Source: Mesorhizobium kowhaii (GTDB lineage: Bacteria; Pseudomonadota; Alphaproteobacteria; Rhizobiales; Rhizobiaceae). Taken from it: a stretch of DNA of 64,000 nt. The stretch is taken from NCBI RefSeq assembly GCF_003253745.1, contig NZ_MZXV01000062.1, forward strand, positions 310,001 through 374,000, read 5' to 3'. Both the position numbers and the translations under genes were made by a program. Below, in pieces: positions 25,031 to 33,074 of this stretch. The notes below the pieces were generated by a model, which was not told the origin of the DNA, ran no database searches, and saw nothing but the letters and a program-made list of their open reading frames with translations. The number at the start of each line of letters is the position of its first letter. Position 1 is the stretch's first letter.

Positions 25031-26029
25031 ATGAGCATCCACACGCCGACCGCACCCGTCCAGGATCAATCGAAGCGCATCGTCGCCATCGACATCGTGC
25101 GAGGCATCGCGCTCATCGCCATGGCGAGCTACCATTTCACCTGGGATCTGGAATTCTTCGGCTATACCGATCCCGGCCTCACCGCCTTCGGCTGGTGGAA
25201 GATCTACGCGCGCTGCATCGCTTCGACCTTCCTGTTCCTGGTCGGCGTCAGCCTGTACCTCGCCCATGGCCGAAAAATCCGCTGGAATGGCTTCTGGAGG
25301 CGTTTCGCCATGGTCGCCGGAGCGGCGATCGCCATCTCGGTCGTCACCCGCATCGCCACGCCGGACGGTTTTATCTTCTTCGGCATCCTGCACGAGATTG
25401 CGCTGGCCAGCCTGCTCGGCCTCGCCTTCCTGCGGCTGCCGGCGCTACTGACGTTGCTTGTGGCAGCGCTGGTCATCGCAGCGCCCGTCTATCTGCGCTT
25501 CGAGGCCTTCGACCATCCGTGGCTGTGGTGGGTCGGCCTGTCAGCGGTCAATCCGCGTTCCAACGACTACGTTCCGCTGTTTCCGTGGTTCGGCGCCGTG
25601 CTTGCGGGTGTCGCGGTGACGAAACTCGCCTCCGCTTCGGGCCTGCTTGCCCGGCTTGCCGAATTGGCACCCGGTCGCTGGGCCAACCCGCTGGTCTTCA
25701 TCGGCCGCCACAGCCTGGCCTTCTATCTGATCCACCAGCCGCTGCTGATCGGCTGTGTGTGGCTGTTTTCGCAAATCATGCCGGCGCAGGTCGAAACCCC
25801 GCAGGTGAATTTCCTGAAAACCTGCCAGCTGTCTTGCGAGCAGTCGCGCGACACCGAGTTCTGTTCGAGCTACTGTGTCTGCATGCTCGATACGCTGGAG
25901 GGCGAGGCCTCGCTTGATCGGCTCTACAACAACGACCAGACTGCCGAATGGAAGGCGCACTTAAGTGATCTCGCCGGCATGTGCACCGCCAAGACCGACA
26001 GCAAGATGATGGAGGAAGGGGTCAAATGA
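25031..26029 (+). CDS. DUF1624 / heparan-alpha-glucosaminide N-acetyltransferase-like membrane protein
   Basis: A 332-residue polytopic membrane protein. RIVAIDIVRGIALIAMASYHFTWDLEFFG (about residues 17-45) is the DUF1624 signature, with the RG and the HF-x-WDLE pairs. FGILHEIALASLLGLAFLRLP and FIGRHSLAFYLIHQPLLIG follow, as in related acyltransferase-3-like proteins. The last ~70 residues are hydrophilic and carry six cysteines (CQLSCEQSRDTEFCSSYCVC then C), an unusual soluble tail. The reaction in bacteria is not established. It is translationally coupled (ATGA) to the methyltransferase that follows. Confidence 0.8.
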   Translation: MSIHTPTAPVQDQSKRIVAIDIVRGIALIAMASYHFTWDLEFFGYTDPGLTAFGWWKIYARCIASTFLFLVGVSLYLAHGRKIRWNGFWRRFAMVAGAAIAISVVTRIATPDGFIFFGILHEIALASLLGLAFLRLPALLTLLVAALVIAAPVYLRFEAFDHPWLWWVGLSAVNPRSNDYVPLFPWFGAVLAGVAVTKLASASGLLARLAELAPGRWANPLVFIGRHSLAFYLIHQPLLIGCVWLFSQIMPAQVETPQVNFLKTCQLSCEQSRDTEFCSSYCVCMLDTLEGEASLDRLYNNDQTAEWKAHLSDLAGMCTAKTDSKMMEEGVK

Positions 26030-26502
26030 CCGAGAACCAGCCGAAGGCAGGGCTCATACCGTGGCCGCCGCTGATCTACACTGCCGCCATAGCCATCAGC
26101 ATCGCACTCGGCCTGCTCTATCCCCTGCCCTGGATCGGCGACCTTCTGGGTGATATTCTTTTCGCCGCTGGCTGGGTGGCCCTGTTCGGCGTCGCGGCGC
26201 TCTGGTTCACCGCCATCCGCACCATGATCCGGGCCAAGACAACGCTCAACCCCAACGCGGTGCCCGATCACCTGGTCACCACAGGTCCCTTCGGCATCAC
26301 CCGCAATCCGATGTATCTGGCCAACACGCTGCTGTTGATCGGCGTCGCCTTTGTCTCGGGGATCGCATGGTTCCTGCCGCTGGCATTCATCGCGGCCTAT
26401 GCCACGCAGAAAGTCGCCATCGAGGGCGAGGAAAAGGTGCTGGCGGCGAAGTTCGGCAAGAAGTACCGGGACTACGCCAAAAGAGTGCGGCGGTGGATTT
26501 GA
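26026..26502 (+). CDS. Isoprenylcysteine carboxyl methyltransferase-like membrane protein
   Basis: A 158-residue protein with about four hydrophobic segments and the C-terminal ICMT/PEMT-type S-adenosylmethionine site: LVTTGPFGITRNPMYLANTLLLIG (about residues 83-106) and EEKVLAAKFGKKYRDYAKRVRRWI at the end. Bacterial members methylate lipids or unknown carboxylates. ATG at 26026 overlaps the upstream stop, forming a two-gene membrane-modification unit with the DUF1624 protein. Confidence 0.85.
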   Translation: MTENQPKAGLIPWPPLIYTAAIAISIALGLLYPLPWIGDLLGDILFAAGWVALFGVAALWFTAIRTMIRAKTTLNPNAVPDHLVTTGPFGITRNPMYLANTLLLIGVAFVSGIAWFLPLAFIAAYATQKVAIEGEEKVLAAKFGKKYRDYAKRVRRWI

Positions 26503-26508
26503 AAAGCG

Positions 26509-26895
26509 TTACGTATTGACGCCGAGCTCGACCAACCGCTCGACACAAGATTCCTCGGCTTGGTCGAGTTCGGCCAGCGTCTCTTCGAGGTCGCGGCGCT
26601 TCTGCCGGAGATCCTCGCGCTTTTCCTCGATGCGCTTGATCATCAGCTTGAGTTGACCGACCTCGCCGGGCGGCTCCTTGTACATCTGGATGATTTCGCG
26701 GATCTCGTTGATCGAGAAGCCGAGCCTTTTTCCCCGCATGATCTGGCGGATGAGGTGGCGGTCGGACGGGCGAAACAGCCGCGTGCGGCCACGCCGCACC
26801 GGCTGCACCAGCCCCTCATCCTCATAGAAGCGCAGTGTCCGCGTCGACACGTCGAATTCGCGGGTCAGCTCGGTGATCGAATAATATTCCCGCAT
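26509..26895 (-). CDS. MerR family transcriptional regulator
   Basis: A 128-residue regulator. The N-terminal winged HTH is YYSITELTREFDVSTRTLRFYEDEGLVQPVRRGRTRLF, followed by IRQIMRGKRLGFSINEIREIIQMYK and a long charged coiled coil (about residues 80-120, rich in E/R/L heptads) for dimerisation. There is no C-terminal metal-binding cysteine cluster; one Cys occurs near the end (EESCVERL). This form resembles MerR regulators of acyl-CoA and branched-chain amino-acid catabolism, but no such genes are adjacent. ATG at 26895 (MREYYS) is preferred over an in-frame start four codons upstream. Confidence 0.85.
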   Translation of the reverse strand: MREYYSITELTREFDVSTRTLRFYEDEGLVQPVRRGRTRLFRPSDRHLIRQIMRGKRLGFSINEIREIIQMYKEPPGEVGQLKLMIKRIEEKREDLRQKRRDLEETLAELDQAEESCVERLVELGVNT

Positions 26896-27004
26896 TGTCA
26901 CTCCCACACGCCGGCCCCCCGGGCGATCAACCTACGGCGTCGCCTTCTGTCCCGAACCAAACCCATGCCGGAATCGACACGACGCCCCGCGCAAGCCTCG
27001 CACG

Positions 27005-27021
27005 GCGTTTACGTAAAAGTC
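27005..27021. promoter_or_regulatory. TTTACGTAAA palindrome upstream of the MerR gene
   Basis: TTTACGTAAA at 27008-27017 is perfectly symmetric and extends imperfectly outward (GGCG on one side, AGTC on the other). It is about 110 bp before the MerR start and just beyond the mgtE stop. An AT-rich palindrome of this kind between -35 and -10 is the usual MerR-family site; assignment to this regulator is inference. Confidence 0.4.
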
Positions 27022-27036
27022 AATTGAGGCACCCCT

Positions 27037-28455
27037 TCACGGCACACCGAACCACCACGTGGCAATGCCGAGAAAGGCAAAGAAGCCGACGACATCGGTG
27101 ACCGTGGTGACGAAGACCGCCGAGGCGACGGCCGGATCGACCTTGAAACGGTCGAGCAGCAGCGGGATCAGGATGCCGGCCAAGGCGGCCGCGAACATGT
27201 TGATGATCATCGCCGCCGCAATGATGCCGCCCAGATTGTTGTCATGGAACCAGGTCGCGGCGACGATGCCGATCAGGATGGCAAAGACGATGCCGTTGAT
27301 GAAGCCGACGCCCATCTCGCGGCGAATGATGCGGCCGGCATTGTAGATGTCGATATCCTTCGTCGCCAGCGCCCGCACGGTGACGGTCATGGTCTGCGAA
27401 CCGGCATTGCCGCCCATGCCGGCGACGATCGGCATCAGCACTGCCAGCGCCACGATGTGCTCGATCGTGCGGTCGAACAGGCCGATCACCGACGCCGCCA
27501 GGAACGCCGTCAAGAGGTTGACCAGCAGCCAGGGAACGCGCGAGCGCGAAGTCGAAAGGATGCTGTCGGAAAGCTCTTCGTCGCCGACACCGCCCATGCG
27601 CAAGAGATCTTCTTCCGCTTCCTGCTGGATGACGTCGACGACGTCGTCGATGGTCAGCACGCCGACCAGCCGCTCGTTCTCGTCGACGACGGCGGCCGAC
27701 AAAAGGTCATACTGCTCGAATTCCCGCGCCGCCTCTTCCTGGTCCATGGTGGCGGGAATGGCGTGCCGCGTCTCATGCATGACTTCCTCGACCTTGACCG
27801 TGCGCTTGGTGCGCAGGATCTGGTCGAGGTCGATGGCGCCGAGCAGCTTGAAGGTCGGATCGATGACGAAGATCTGGCTGAAGCGCTCAGGCAAGTTCTT
27901 GTCCTCGCGCATGTAGTCGATGGTCTGGCCGATCGTCCAGAACGGTGGCACCGCGACGAACTCGGTCTGCATGCGGCGGCCGGCCGTCTCTTCCGGATAG
28001 TCGAGCGAGCGGCGCAGCCTGATCCGCTCGGTGAACGGCAGCTGCGACAGGATCTCGTCCTGGTCTTCCTTTTCAAGGTCTTCGAGAATGTAGACCGCGT
28101 CGTCAGAATCGAGCTCCTGCACCGCCTGGGCGATCTGCGCATTGGGCAGATTGTCGACGATCTCCATACGGATCGCCTCGTCGACCTCGGTCAGCGAAGA
28201 AAAGTCGAAGTCGGCGCCCAACAACTCGACCAGCACGCGGCGCTGTTCAGGGTGCAGCGCCTCGAGCAGGTCGCCGAGTTCCGACTGGTGCAGGTGGTCG
28301 ACTTCATGCTTGAGCGTGAGCGTGTCGCGGTCGGCGATCGCCGCACCGATCTGGGCAAGGAAGGACGAAAGGACGGCGCCGTCCTCGCCATAGATATCGG
28401 CGTGGGCGTCGTCAGCGGCTCTGGCGCCGGTCGTCCGTTCGTCCTGGCCTTCCAC
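27037..28455 (-). CDS. mgtE: Magnesium transporter MgtE
   Basis: A 472-residue MgtE channel. The N-terminal superhelical domain spans about residues 30-140 (LGDLLEALHPEQRRVLVELLG), then two CBS domains (VIDPTFKLLGAIDLDQILR; LLSAAVVDENERLVGVLTIDDVVDVI). The five-helix pore is at the C-terminus (RVPWLLVNLLTAFLAASVIGLF; MPIVAGMGGNAGSQTMTVTVRALAT, with the pore-lining GNAGSQ motif). The CBS and N domains close the pore when cytosolic Mg2+ is high. The start chosen is GTG at 28455, with GGGAGG five bases upstream; TTG at 28476 is the longer option. Confidence 0.92.
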   Translation of the reverse strand: MEGQDERTTGARAADDAHADIYGEDGAVLSSFLAQIGAAIADRDTLTLKHEVDHLHQSELGDLLEALHPEQRRVLVELLGADFDFSSLTEVDEAIRMEIVDNLPNAQIAQAVQELDSDDAVYILEDLEKEDQDEILSQLPFTERIRLRRSLDYPEETAGRRMQTEFVAVPPFWTIGQTIDYMREDKNLPERFSQIFVIDPTFKLLGAIDLDQILRTKRTVKVEEVMHETRHAIPATMDQEEAAREFEQYDLLSAAVVDENERLVGVLTIDDVVDVIQQEAEEDLLRMGGVGDEELSDSILSTSRSRVPWLLVNLLTAFLAASVIGLFDRTIEHIVALAVLMPIVAGMGGNAGSQTMTVTVRALATKDIDIYNAGRIIRREMGVGFINGIVFAILIGIVAATWFHDNNLGGIIAAAMIINMFAAALAGILIPLLLDRFKVDPAVASAVFVTTVTDVVGFFAFLGIATWWFGVP

Positions 28456-28500
28456 CAGCGCCTCCCGCCATCGCAATCCCGGAAAAGGTGCGTCTCAGGT

Positions 28501-28546
28501 CTAGAGCATCGGGCTCAAAAGTGGAAACCGGTTTTGGGGAAATCCG
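28501..28546. repeat. CTAGAGC-type intergenic repeat, short copy
   Basis: CTAGAGCATCGGGCTC followed by AAAAGTGGAAACCGGTTTTGGG. It shares its opening and the AAAAGTG-x-x-ACCGGTTTT core with the repeat at 16347. It is intergenic, before mgtE. The rest of the 28456-28819 gap contains no recognisable gene; a TTGACTT at about 28645 could belong to a promoter for the LuxR-type gene. Confidence 0.6.
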
Positions 28547-28819
28547 CCGCTCAATCCAGAGATGGCGCGGCTGCACGATTCGATTTGCGAACCTATGGCT
28601 CTAACGCACGGAATATCAAACGAAATACGCTCTCTCCTGCCAGCTTGACTTCACGAGAGACGGACAGCGCCGAGCCCTGGCCGACAATGCCGATCCTGTC
28701 AAAACCAACTGGATACCGGTTCAGGTGGCGCGACAGCGCATGTCGCTGGGGAAAGAGCACCCTTGCGCGGTTGCGACGATTGTCATGGCACAGGGTCCGG
28801 ATATCAGCCGGATCCGCCC

Positions 28820-29524
28820 ATGTCCGCAACCAGTCCAGAACGGAAGCCCTTGAACGCAAGGTCGGCGAGAACGAACGAGGCACCATCAGGACAGCAACGC
28901 GTTCGCGTCGTTGTCGCCGAGCGCAACCCGCTTGTCATATCGGCGCTTCGCGAAATGCTGGAATGCGACGGACGTTTCGAATTGCTGGGCGCCGTGCAGA
29001 GCGGCAAGCAACTCCTGGAACTGGCCGTGAAGACCAAGTTCGATGTCGCTGTCATCGGCTGGAGGCTCGCCGATATGGACGGCGCGGATGTTCTGGCCGA
29101 GGTCCAGAGCCGCAAGCTCGATGTGCGCATCACGGTGTTTTCCAACGACCATGACATCGGCATCCTGAAGCAGTGCGTGCGGCTTGGTGCTCAAGGCTAC
29201 TGCTTCCAGTTCGACGATCCGCATATCATCTTCGAAACGATCCTGGCGGTCGCACACGGCCGCATCTGCATCCCTTACATCGACATCAACAAGGTCAACG
29301 ACACGCCTTTGGCGCAGCTCACGGTGCGCGAGCGCGAGTTGCTGGCAGTGCTTTCCGACGGCTGGACCAACCTTCAGATCGCGACACGTACGGGAATTTC
29401 CGAAAATACGGTGAAATACCACCTCAAGAATCTCTATGACAAGCTTGACGTCCGCAATCGGGCAATGGCCGTCGCCCTCTATTCGAGCGAGAAGCGTCGC
29501 AGTCCCAAACAGCCTGTCGGGTAG
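28820..29524 (+). CDS. LuxR-type response regulator with degenerate receiver domain
   Basis: A 234-residue protein with a NarL-like layout: receiver fold at about residues 30-150, LuxR HTH at about 165-220 (LTVRERELLAVLSDGWTNLQIATRTGISENTVKYHLKNLYDKL). The receiver has lost its phosphorylation chemistry. The acidic pair reads AERNP instead of DDxP, the phospho-acceptor Asp position reads VIGWRLADMDG (Gly instead of Asp), and the conserved Lys reads GYCFQ (Gln). It should therefore act independently of a kinase or sense something else; no kinase gene is nearby. It lies 148 bp before sga on the same strand and is the obvious candidate regulator of the serine-cycle cluster. The start at ATG 28820 is uncertain. 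Confidence 0.85.
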   Translation: MSATSPERKPLNARSARTNEAPSGQQRVRVVVAERNPLVISALREMLECDGRFELLGAVQSGKQLLELAVKTKFDVAVIGWRLADMDGADVLAEVQSRKLDVRITVFSNDHDIGILKQCVRLGAQGYCFQFDDPHIIFETILAVAHGRICIPYIDINKVNDTPLAQLTVRERELLAVLSDGWTNLQIATRTGISENTVKYHLKNLYDKLDVRNRAMAVALYSSEKRRSPKQPVG

Positions 29525-29531
29525 GACGACC

Positions 29532-29570
29532 GGGTAGGCCGAGTGGGTAGGCCAAGTGGGTAGGCGAGCC
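29532..29570 (+). repeat. Three tandem 13-bp repeats downstream of the LuxR-type gene
   Basis: GGGTAGGCCGAGT, GGGTAGGCCAAGT and GGGTAGGCGAGCC follow one another directly, eight bases after the stop codon. They lie in the leader region of sga, about 105 bp before its start. Confidence 0.6.
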
Positions 29571-29672
29571 CCACCCGCGCGCGGCGAGAACTTACCCATC
29601 AAGGTGTTGTTGCCCCTCGCCGTCGAGACGACACTCCCTCCACAAATTTCTAACATTCGGAGGAGTTCGCGC

Positions 29673-30863
29673 ATGGCTGGGTTCACCCACCTTTTTATTC
29701 CAGGACCCACCAACATTCCGGAGCAGGTCCGGCAAGCGATGAACCTCCCGATGGAGGACATGCGCGCCGGATCATTCCCTGATTTCACGCTGCCGCTGTT
29801 CGAGGACATCAAGACGGTTTTCAAGAACGAAACCGGCCGGGTCTTCATCTACCCATCGTCCGGCACCGGCGCCTGGGAGGCGGCCATGACCAATGTGCTC
29901 AGCCCCGGCGATCGCGTGCTGATGTCGCGCTTCGGACAGTTCTCGCATCTGTGGGTCGACATGGCCGAGCGCCTTGGCTTCGAGGTCGACGTGATCGACT
30001 GCGAGTGGGGAACCGGCGTGCCGCTCGACCTCTACGCGGAAAGGCTGAAGGCGGACAAGGCACACCGCATCAAGGCAGTCTTCTGCACGCAGAACGAGAC
30101 CGCGACCGGCGTCACCAGCGATGTCGCCGGCTGCCGGGCCATACTCGACGCGGCGAACCATCCTGCCCTTCTCTTTGTCGACGGCGTGTCGTCGATCGGC
30201 TCGATCGACTTCCGTCAGGAAGAATGGGGTGTCGACTGCGCCGTCAGCGGCTCGCAGAAAGGTTTCATGCTGCCGGCCGGCCTCGGCTTCCTGTCAGTCA
30301 GCAAGAAGGCGCTCGTCGCTTCCAGGGTCGCGACCCACCGGCGCTGCTTCTTCTCGTTTGAGGACATGATCCGCGCCAACGACGCCGGTTATTTCCCCTA
30401 TACGCCAGCGACGCAACTGCTGCGCGGCCTGCGCGCTTCGCTCGATCTGATCGCCGAGGAAGGGCTCGACAACATTTTCGTCCGTCACCATCGCCTCGCC
30501 GAAGGCGTGCGCAAGGCGGTCGACGCCTGGGGCCTGAAACTTTGCGCGAAGGCACCGAAATGGCACTCCGACACCGTCAGCGCCATCCTGGTGCCGGAAG
30601 GCATCGACAGCGCCGACGTCGTCAAACGCGCCTACCAGACCTACCGGACCTCGCTCGGAGGCGGTCTCAACAAGGTGTTCGGCAAGGTCTTCCGCATCGG
30701 CCATCTCGGCTGGCTGAACGAGGTGATGGTGCTCGCCTCGCTGTCGGCGGCGGAAATGGCGCTGCTCGATTGCGGCGTCCGGCTGGCGCCGGGCTCGGGC
30801 GTCGGCGCCGCCATCCAGCACTTCCGTGCCTCGGCCGAGGCATCTGTCGCCGAGGCGGCGTGA
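29673..30863 (+). CDS. sga: Serine-glyoxylate aminotransferase
   Basis: A 396-residue class V PLP aminotransferase. The start, HLFIPGPTNIPEQVRQAMN, is the signature of the alanine/serine-glyoxylate family; VDGVSSIGSIDFRQEEWGVDCAVSGSQKGFMLPAGLGF contains the Schiff-base Lys (SQKG). It converts glyoxylate plus serine to glycine plus hydroxypyruvate, the entry to the serine cycle. ATG at 29673 has GGAGGAG nine bases upstream. It is the first of six serine-cycle genes in line; the spacing to mcl is 13 bp. Identification is supported strongly by this context. Confidence 0.92.
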   Translation: MAGFTHLFIPGPTNIPEQVRQAMNLPMEDMRAGSFPDFTLPLFEDIKTVFKNETGRVFIYPSSGTGAWEAAMTNVLSPGDRVLMSRFGQFSHLWVDMAERLGFEVDVIDCEWGTGVPLDLYAERLKADKAHRIKAVFCTQNETATGVTSDVAGCRAILDAANHPALLFVDGVSSIGSIDFRQEEWGVDCAVSGSQKGFMLPAGLGFLSVSKKALVASRVATHRRCFFSFEDMIRANDAGYFPYTPATQLLRGLRASLDLIAEEGLDNIFVRHHRLAEGVRKAVDAWGLKLCAKAPKWHSDTVSAILVPEGIDSADVVKRAYQTYRTSLGGGLNKVFGKVFRIGHLGWLNEVMVLASLSAAEMALLDCGVRLAPGSGVGAAIQHFRASAEASVAEAA

Positions 30864-30876
30864 GAGGAACACGACC

Positions 30877-31830
30877 ATGAGTCACACGATCAACCATCTG
30901 AAAAAACTCCGGCTGCAGCGCAGCGAACTCGCGGTTCCCGGCTCCAGCCCGGAGATGATCGACAAGGCGGCGAACAGCGCCGCCGACTTCGTCTTCCTCG
31001 ACATCGAGGATGCGGTGGCGCCGCCGGACAAGGAACGCGCCCGCAAAAACATCATCCAGGCGCTCAACGACATTGACTGGCGCGCCAAGGGCAAGACCGT
31101 GTCGGTGCGCATCAACGGCCTCGACACGCACTACATGTACCGCGACGTGGTCGACGTGATGGAACAGGCCGGCGACCGGCTGGACACCATCCTGGTGCCG
31201 AAAGTCGGCGTTCCGGCCGACCTCTATATGGTCGAGGCCATGGTCAACCAGATCGAGATGGCCAAGGGCTACAAGACCCGCGTCGGCCTCGAAGCCCTCA
31301 TCGAGACGGCGCTCGGCATGGCCAATGTCGAGGCGATCGCCGCTACGCCCGGCCGCCTGGAGGCGATGCATTTCGGCGTCGCCGACTATGCCGCCAGCAA
31401 CAAGGCGCGCACCGTCAACATCGGCGGCCTCAATCCCGACTATCCGGGCGACCAGTGGCATTTCGCCTTGTCGCGGATGACGGTTGCCTGCAGGGCCTAC
31501 GGCCTGCGCGCCATCGACGGGCCGTTCGGCGATTTCTCGGACCCTGAGGGCTACACGGCGGCGGCAAGGCGCGCGGCGGCACTTGGTATCGAAGGCAAAT
31601 GGGCAATCCACCCCTCGCAGATCGCGCTTGCCAACAGCGTGTTCTCGCCGCCGGAAAAGGAAGTCGTCCGTGCCAGGCGCATCCTGGAAGTGCTCAGGGA
31701 AGCCGAGGCGCTCGGAAAGGGCGCGGCGGCGCTCGACGGCAAAATGATCGACGCAGCGTCGGAACGCATGGCGCGCAATGTGCTGGTGGTCAACGAAGCA
31801 ATCGAACGCGCCGGCCAACTTGATAGCTAA
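30877..31830 (+). CDS. mcl: Malyl-CoA lyase (HpcH/HpaI aldolase family)
   Basis: A 317-residue CitE-like TIM-barrel lyase. Conserved elements are RSELAVPGSSPEMIDKA at the CoA-binding N-terminus, DFVFLDIEDAVAPPDKERAR (Mg-binding acid pair), TVSVRINGLDTHYMYRDVVD (catalytic Arg), LEALIETALGMANVEAIA (Glu ligand), and KWAIHPSQIALAN. It cleaves malyl-CoA to glyoxylate and acetyl-CoA, the regenerating step of the serine cycle; related enzymes also act on methylmalyl-CoA. Context with sga and mtkAB favours the malyl-CoA role. Confidence 0.9.
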   Translation: MSHTINHLKKLRLQRSELAVPGSSPEMIDKAANSAADFVFLDIEDAVAPPDKERARKNIIQALNDIDWRAKGKTVSVRINGLDTHYMYRDVVDVMEQAGDRLDTILVPKVGVPADLYMVEAMVNQIEMAKGYKTRVGLEALIETALGMANVEAIAATPGRLEAMHFGVADYAASNKARTVNIGGLNPDYPGDQWHFALSRMTVACRAYGLRAIDGPFGDFSDPEGYTAAARRAAALGIEGKWAIHPSQIALANSVFSPPEKEVVRARRILEVLREAEALGKGAAALDGKMIDAASERMARNVLVVNEAIERAGQLDS

Positions 31831-31876
31831 CAATAGCCGCACGCCGCCACGCACTGAAGCTTTCTGGGAGGACAAG

Positions 31877-33061
31877 ATGGACATTCACGAATACCAGGCC
31901 AAGGAACTGCTTGCCCGCCACGGGATTCATGTTCCGCGCGGCGGCCTGGCCTACAGCCCCGAGCAGGCAACCTATCGGGCGCGTGAGATCGGCGGCGGCA
32001 AATGGGTAGTCAAGGCGCAGGTTCATTCCGGTGCCCGCGGCAAGGCCGGCGGCATCAAGCTCTGCGCCAATGACGAGGAGATCTCCAACGCGGCCGAAGC
32101 CATGCTCGGCCGCAAGCTCGTGACCCAGCAGACCGGCCCGCGGGGCAAGCTGATATCGCGGCTCTATCTCGAGGAGGCCGTCGACATCGCGCAGGAACTC
32201 TACGTCGGCTTCGTTCTCGACCGCAAAGAGGAGCGCGTCATGATCGTGGCGTCGGCAGCCGGCGGCATGGAAATCGAGGATATCGTCGAGAGGGCGCCGG
32301 ATTCCATCATCCGGACCACGGTCGATCCGGGAGTCGGCATGCAGCGCTTCCAGGCGCGGGAGATCGCCTTCGGGCTCGGCCTGGATCAGAACCTGATCGG
32401 CAAGGCGACCGAAACCATCTTCAGCTGCTACCAGGTGTTCCGCGACTACGACGCCTCGATGCTGGAGATCAATCCGCTGGTGGTGACCCGCGACGGCAAC
32501 CTCGTCGCGCTCGACGCCAAGATGTCGTTCGACGAGAACGCCTTGTTCCGTCGGCCGGAGATCTCCGAACTGCGCGACAAGAGCCAGGAGGACCCACGCG
32601 AAACCTTCGCCAGCGACCGCGGCCTCTCCTATGTCGGCCTCGACGGCAATATCGGCTGCATCATCAACGGCGCCGGCCTCGCCATGGCGACGATGGACAT
32701 GATCAAGATCGCCGGCGGCGAGCCGGCGAACTTCCTCGACATCGGCGGCGGCGCCTCGCCGGAGCGGGTCGCGAAATCGTTCCGCGCCGTGCTCGGCGAC
32801 AAGAATGTCGAGACCATCCTGGTCAACATCTTTGCCGGCATCAACCGTTGCGACTGGGTCGCCGAGGGCGTCGTCAAGGCGATCCGCGAAGTCGGCGTCA
32901 ACGTACCTCTGGTGGTGCGGCTTGCCGGCACCAAGGTCGAGGAAGGGCGCCGCATCCTGGCCGATTCCGGCGAGGCGGTGATCGTCGCCGAAACGTTGGC
33001 GGAAGCCGCCGAAAAAGCCGTCGCCGCCTGGCGTTCGGCAACGCTCAAAAAAGCAAGCTGA
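31877..33061 (+). CDS. mtkA: Malate-CoA ligase (malate thiokinase), beta subunit
   Basis: A 394-residue ATP-grasp protein that aligns with succinyl-CoA synthetase beta: MDIHEYQAKELLARHGIHVPRG, VVKAQVHSGARGKAGGIKL, LEINPLVVTRDGNLVALDAKMSFDENALFR, NGAGLAMATMDMIKIAGGEPANFLDIGGGA. From residues alone it could be SucC. The malate assignment comes from its position directly after malyl-CoA lyase and before mtkB, hprA and ppc. With MtkB it forms malyl-CoA from malate, CoA and ATP. ATG at 31877 has GGGAGGAC upstream. Confidence 0.88.
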   Translation: MDIHEYQAKELLARHGIHVPRGGLAYSPEQATYRAREIGGGKWVVKAQVHSGARGKAGGIKLCANDEEISNAAEAMLGRKLVTQQTGPRGKLISRLYLEEAVDIAQELYVGFVLDRKEERVMIVASAAGGMEIEDIVERAPDSIIRTTVDPGVGMQRFQAREIAFGLGLDQNLIGKATETIFSCYQVFRDYDASMLEINPLVVTRDGNLVALDAKMSFDENALFRRPEISELRDKSQEDPRETFASDRGLSYVGLDGNIGCIINGAGLAMATMDMIKIAGGEPANFLDIGGGASPERVAKSFRAVLGDKNVETILVNIFAGINRCDWVAEGVVKAIREVGVNVPLVVRLAGTKVEEGRRILADSGEAVIVAETLAEAAEKAVAAWRSATLKKAS

Positions 33062-33074
33062 GGGAGTTCAAGAC

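Noticed and set aside
27037..28500. M-box (Mg2+) riboswitch before mgtE
   Set aside because: The ~100 bp before mgtE hold only a CTAGAGC-type repeat; no M-box core is seen.
27244..28819. Long plus-strand open frame reaching into the LuxR-type gene region
   Set aside because: It runs antisense through mgtE and then out of frame; no motifs.
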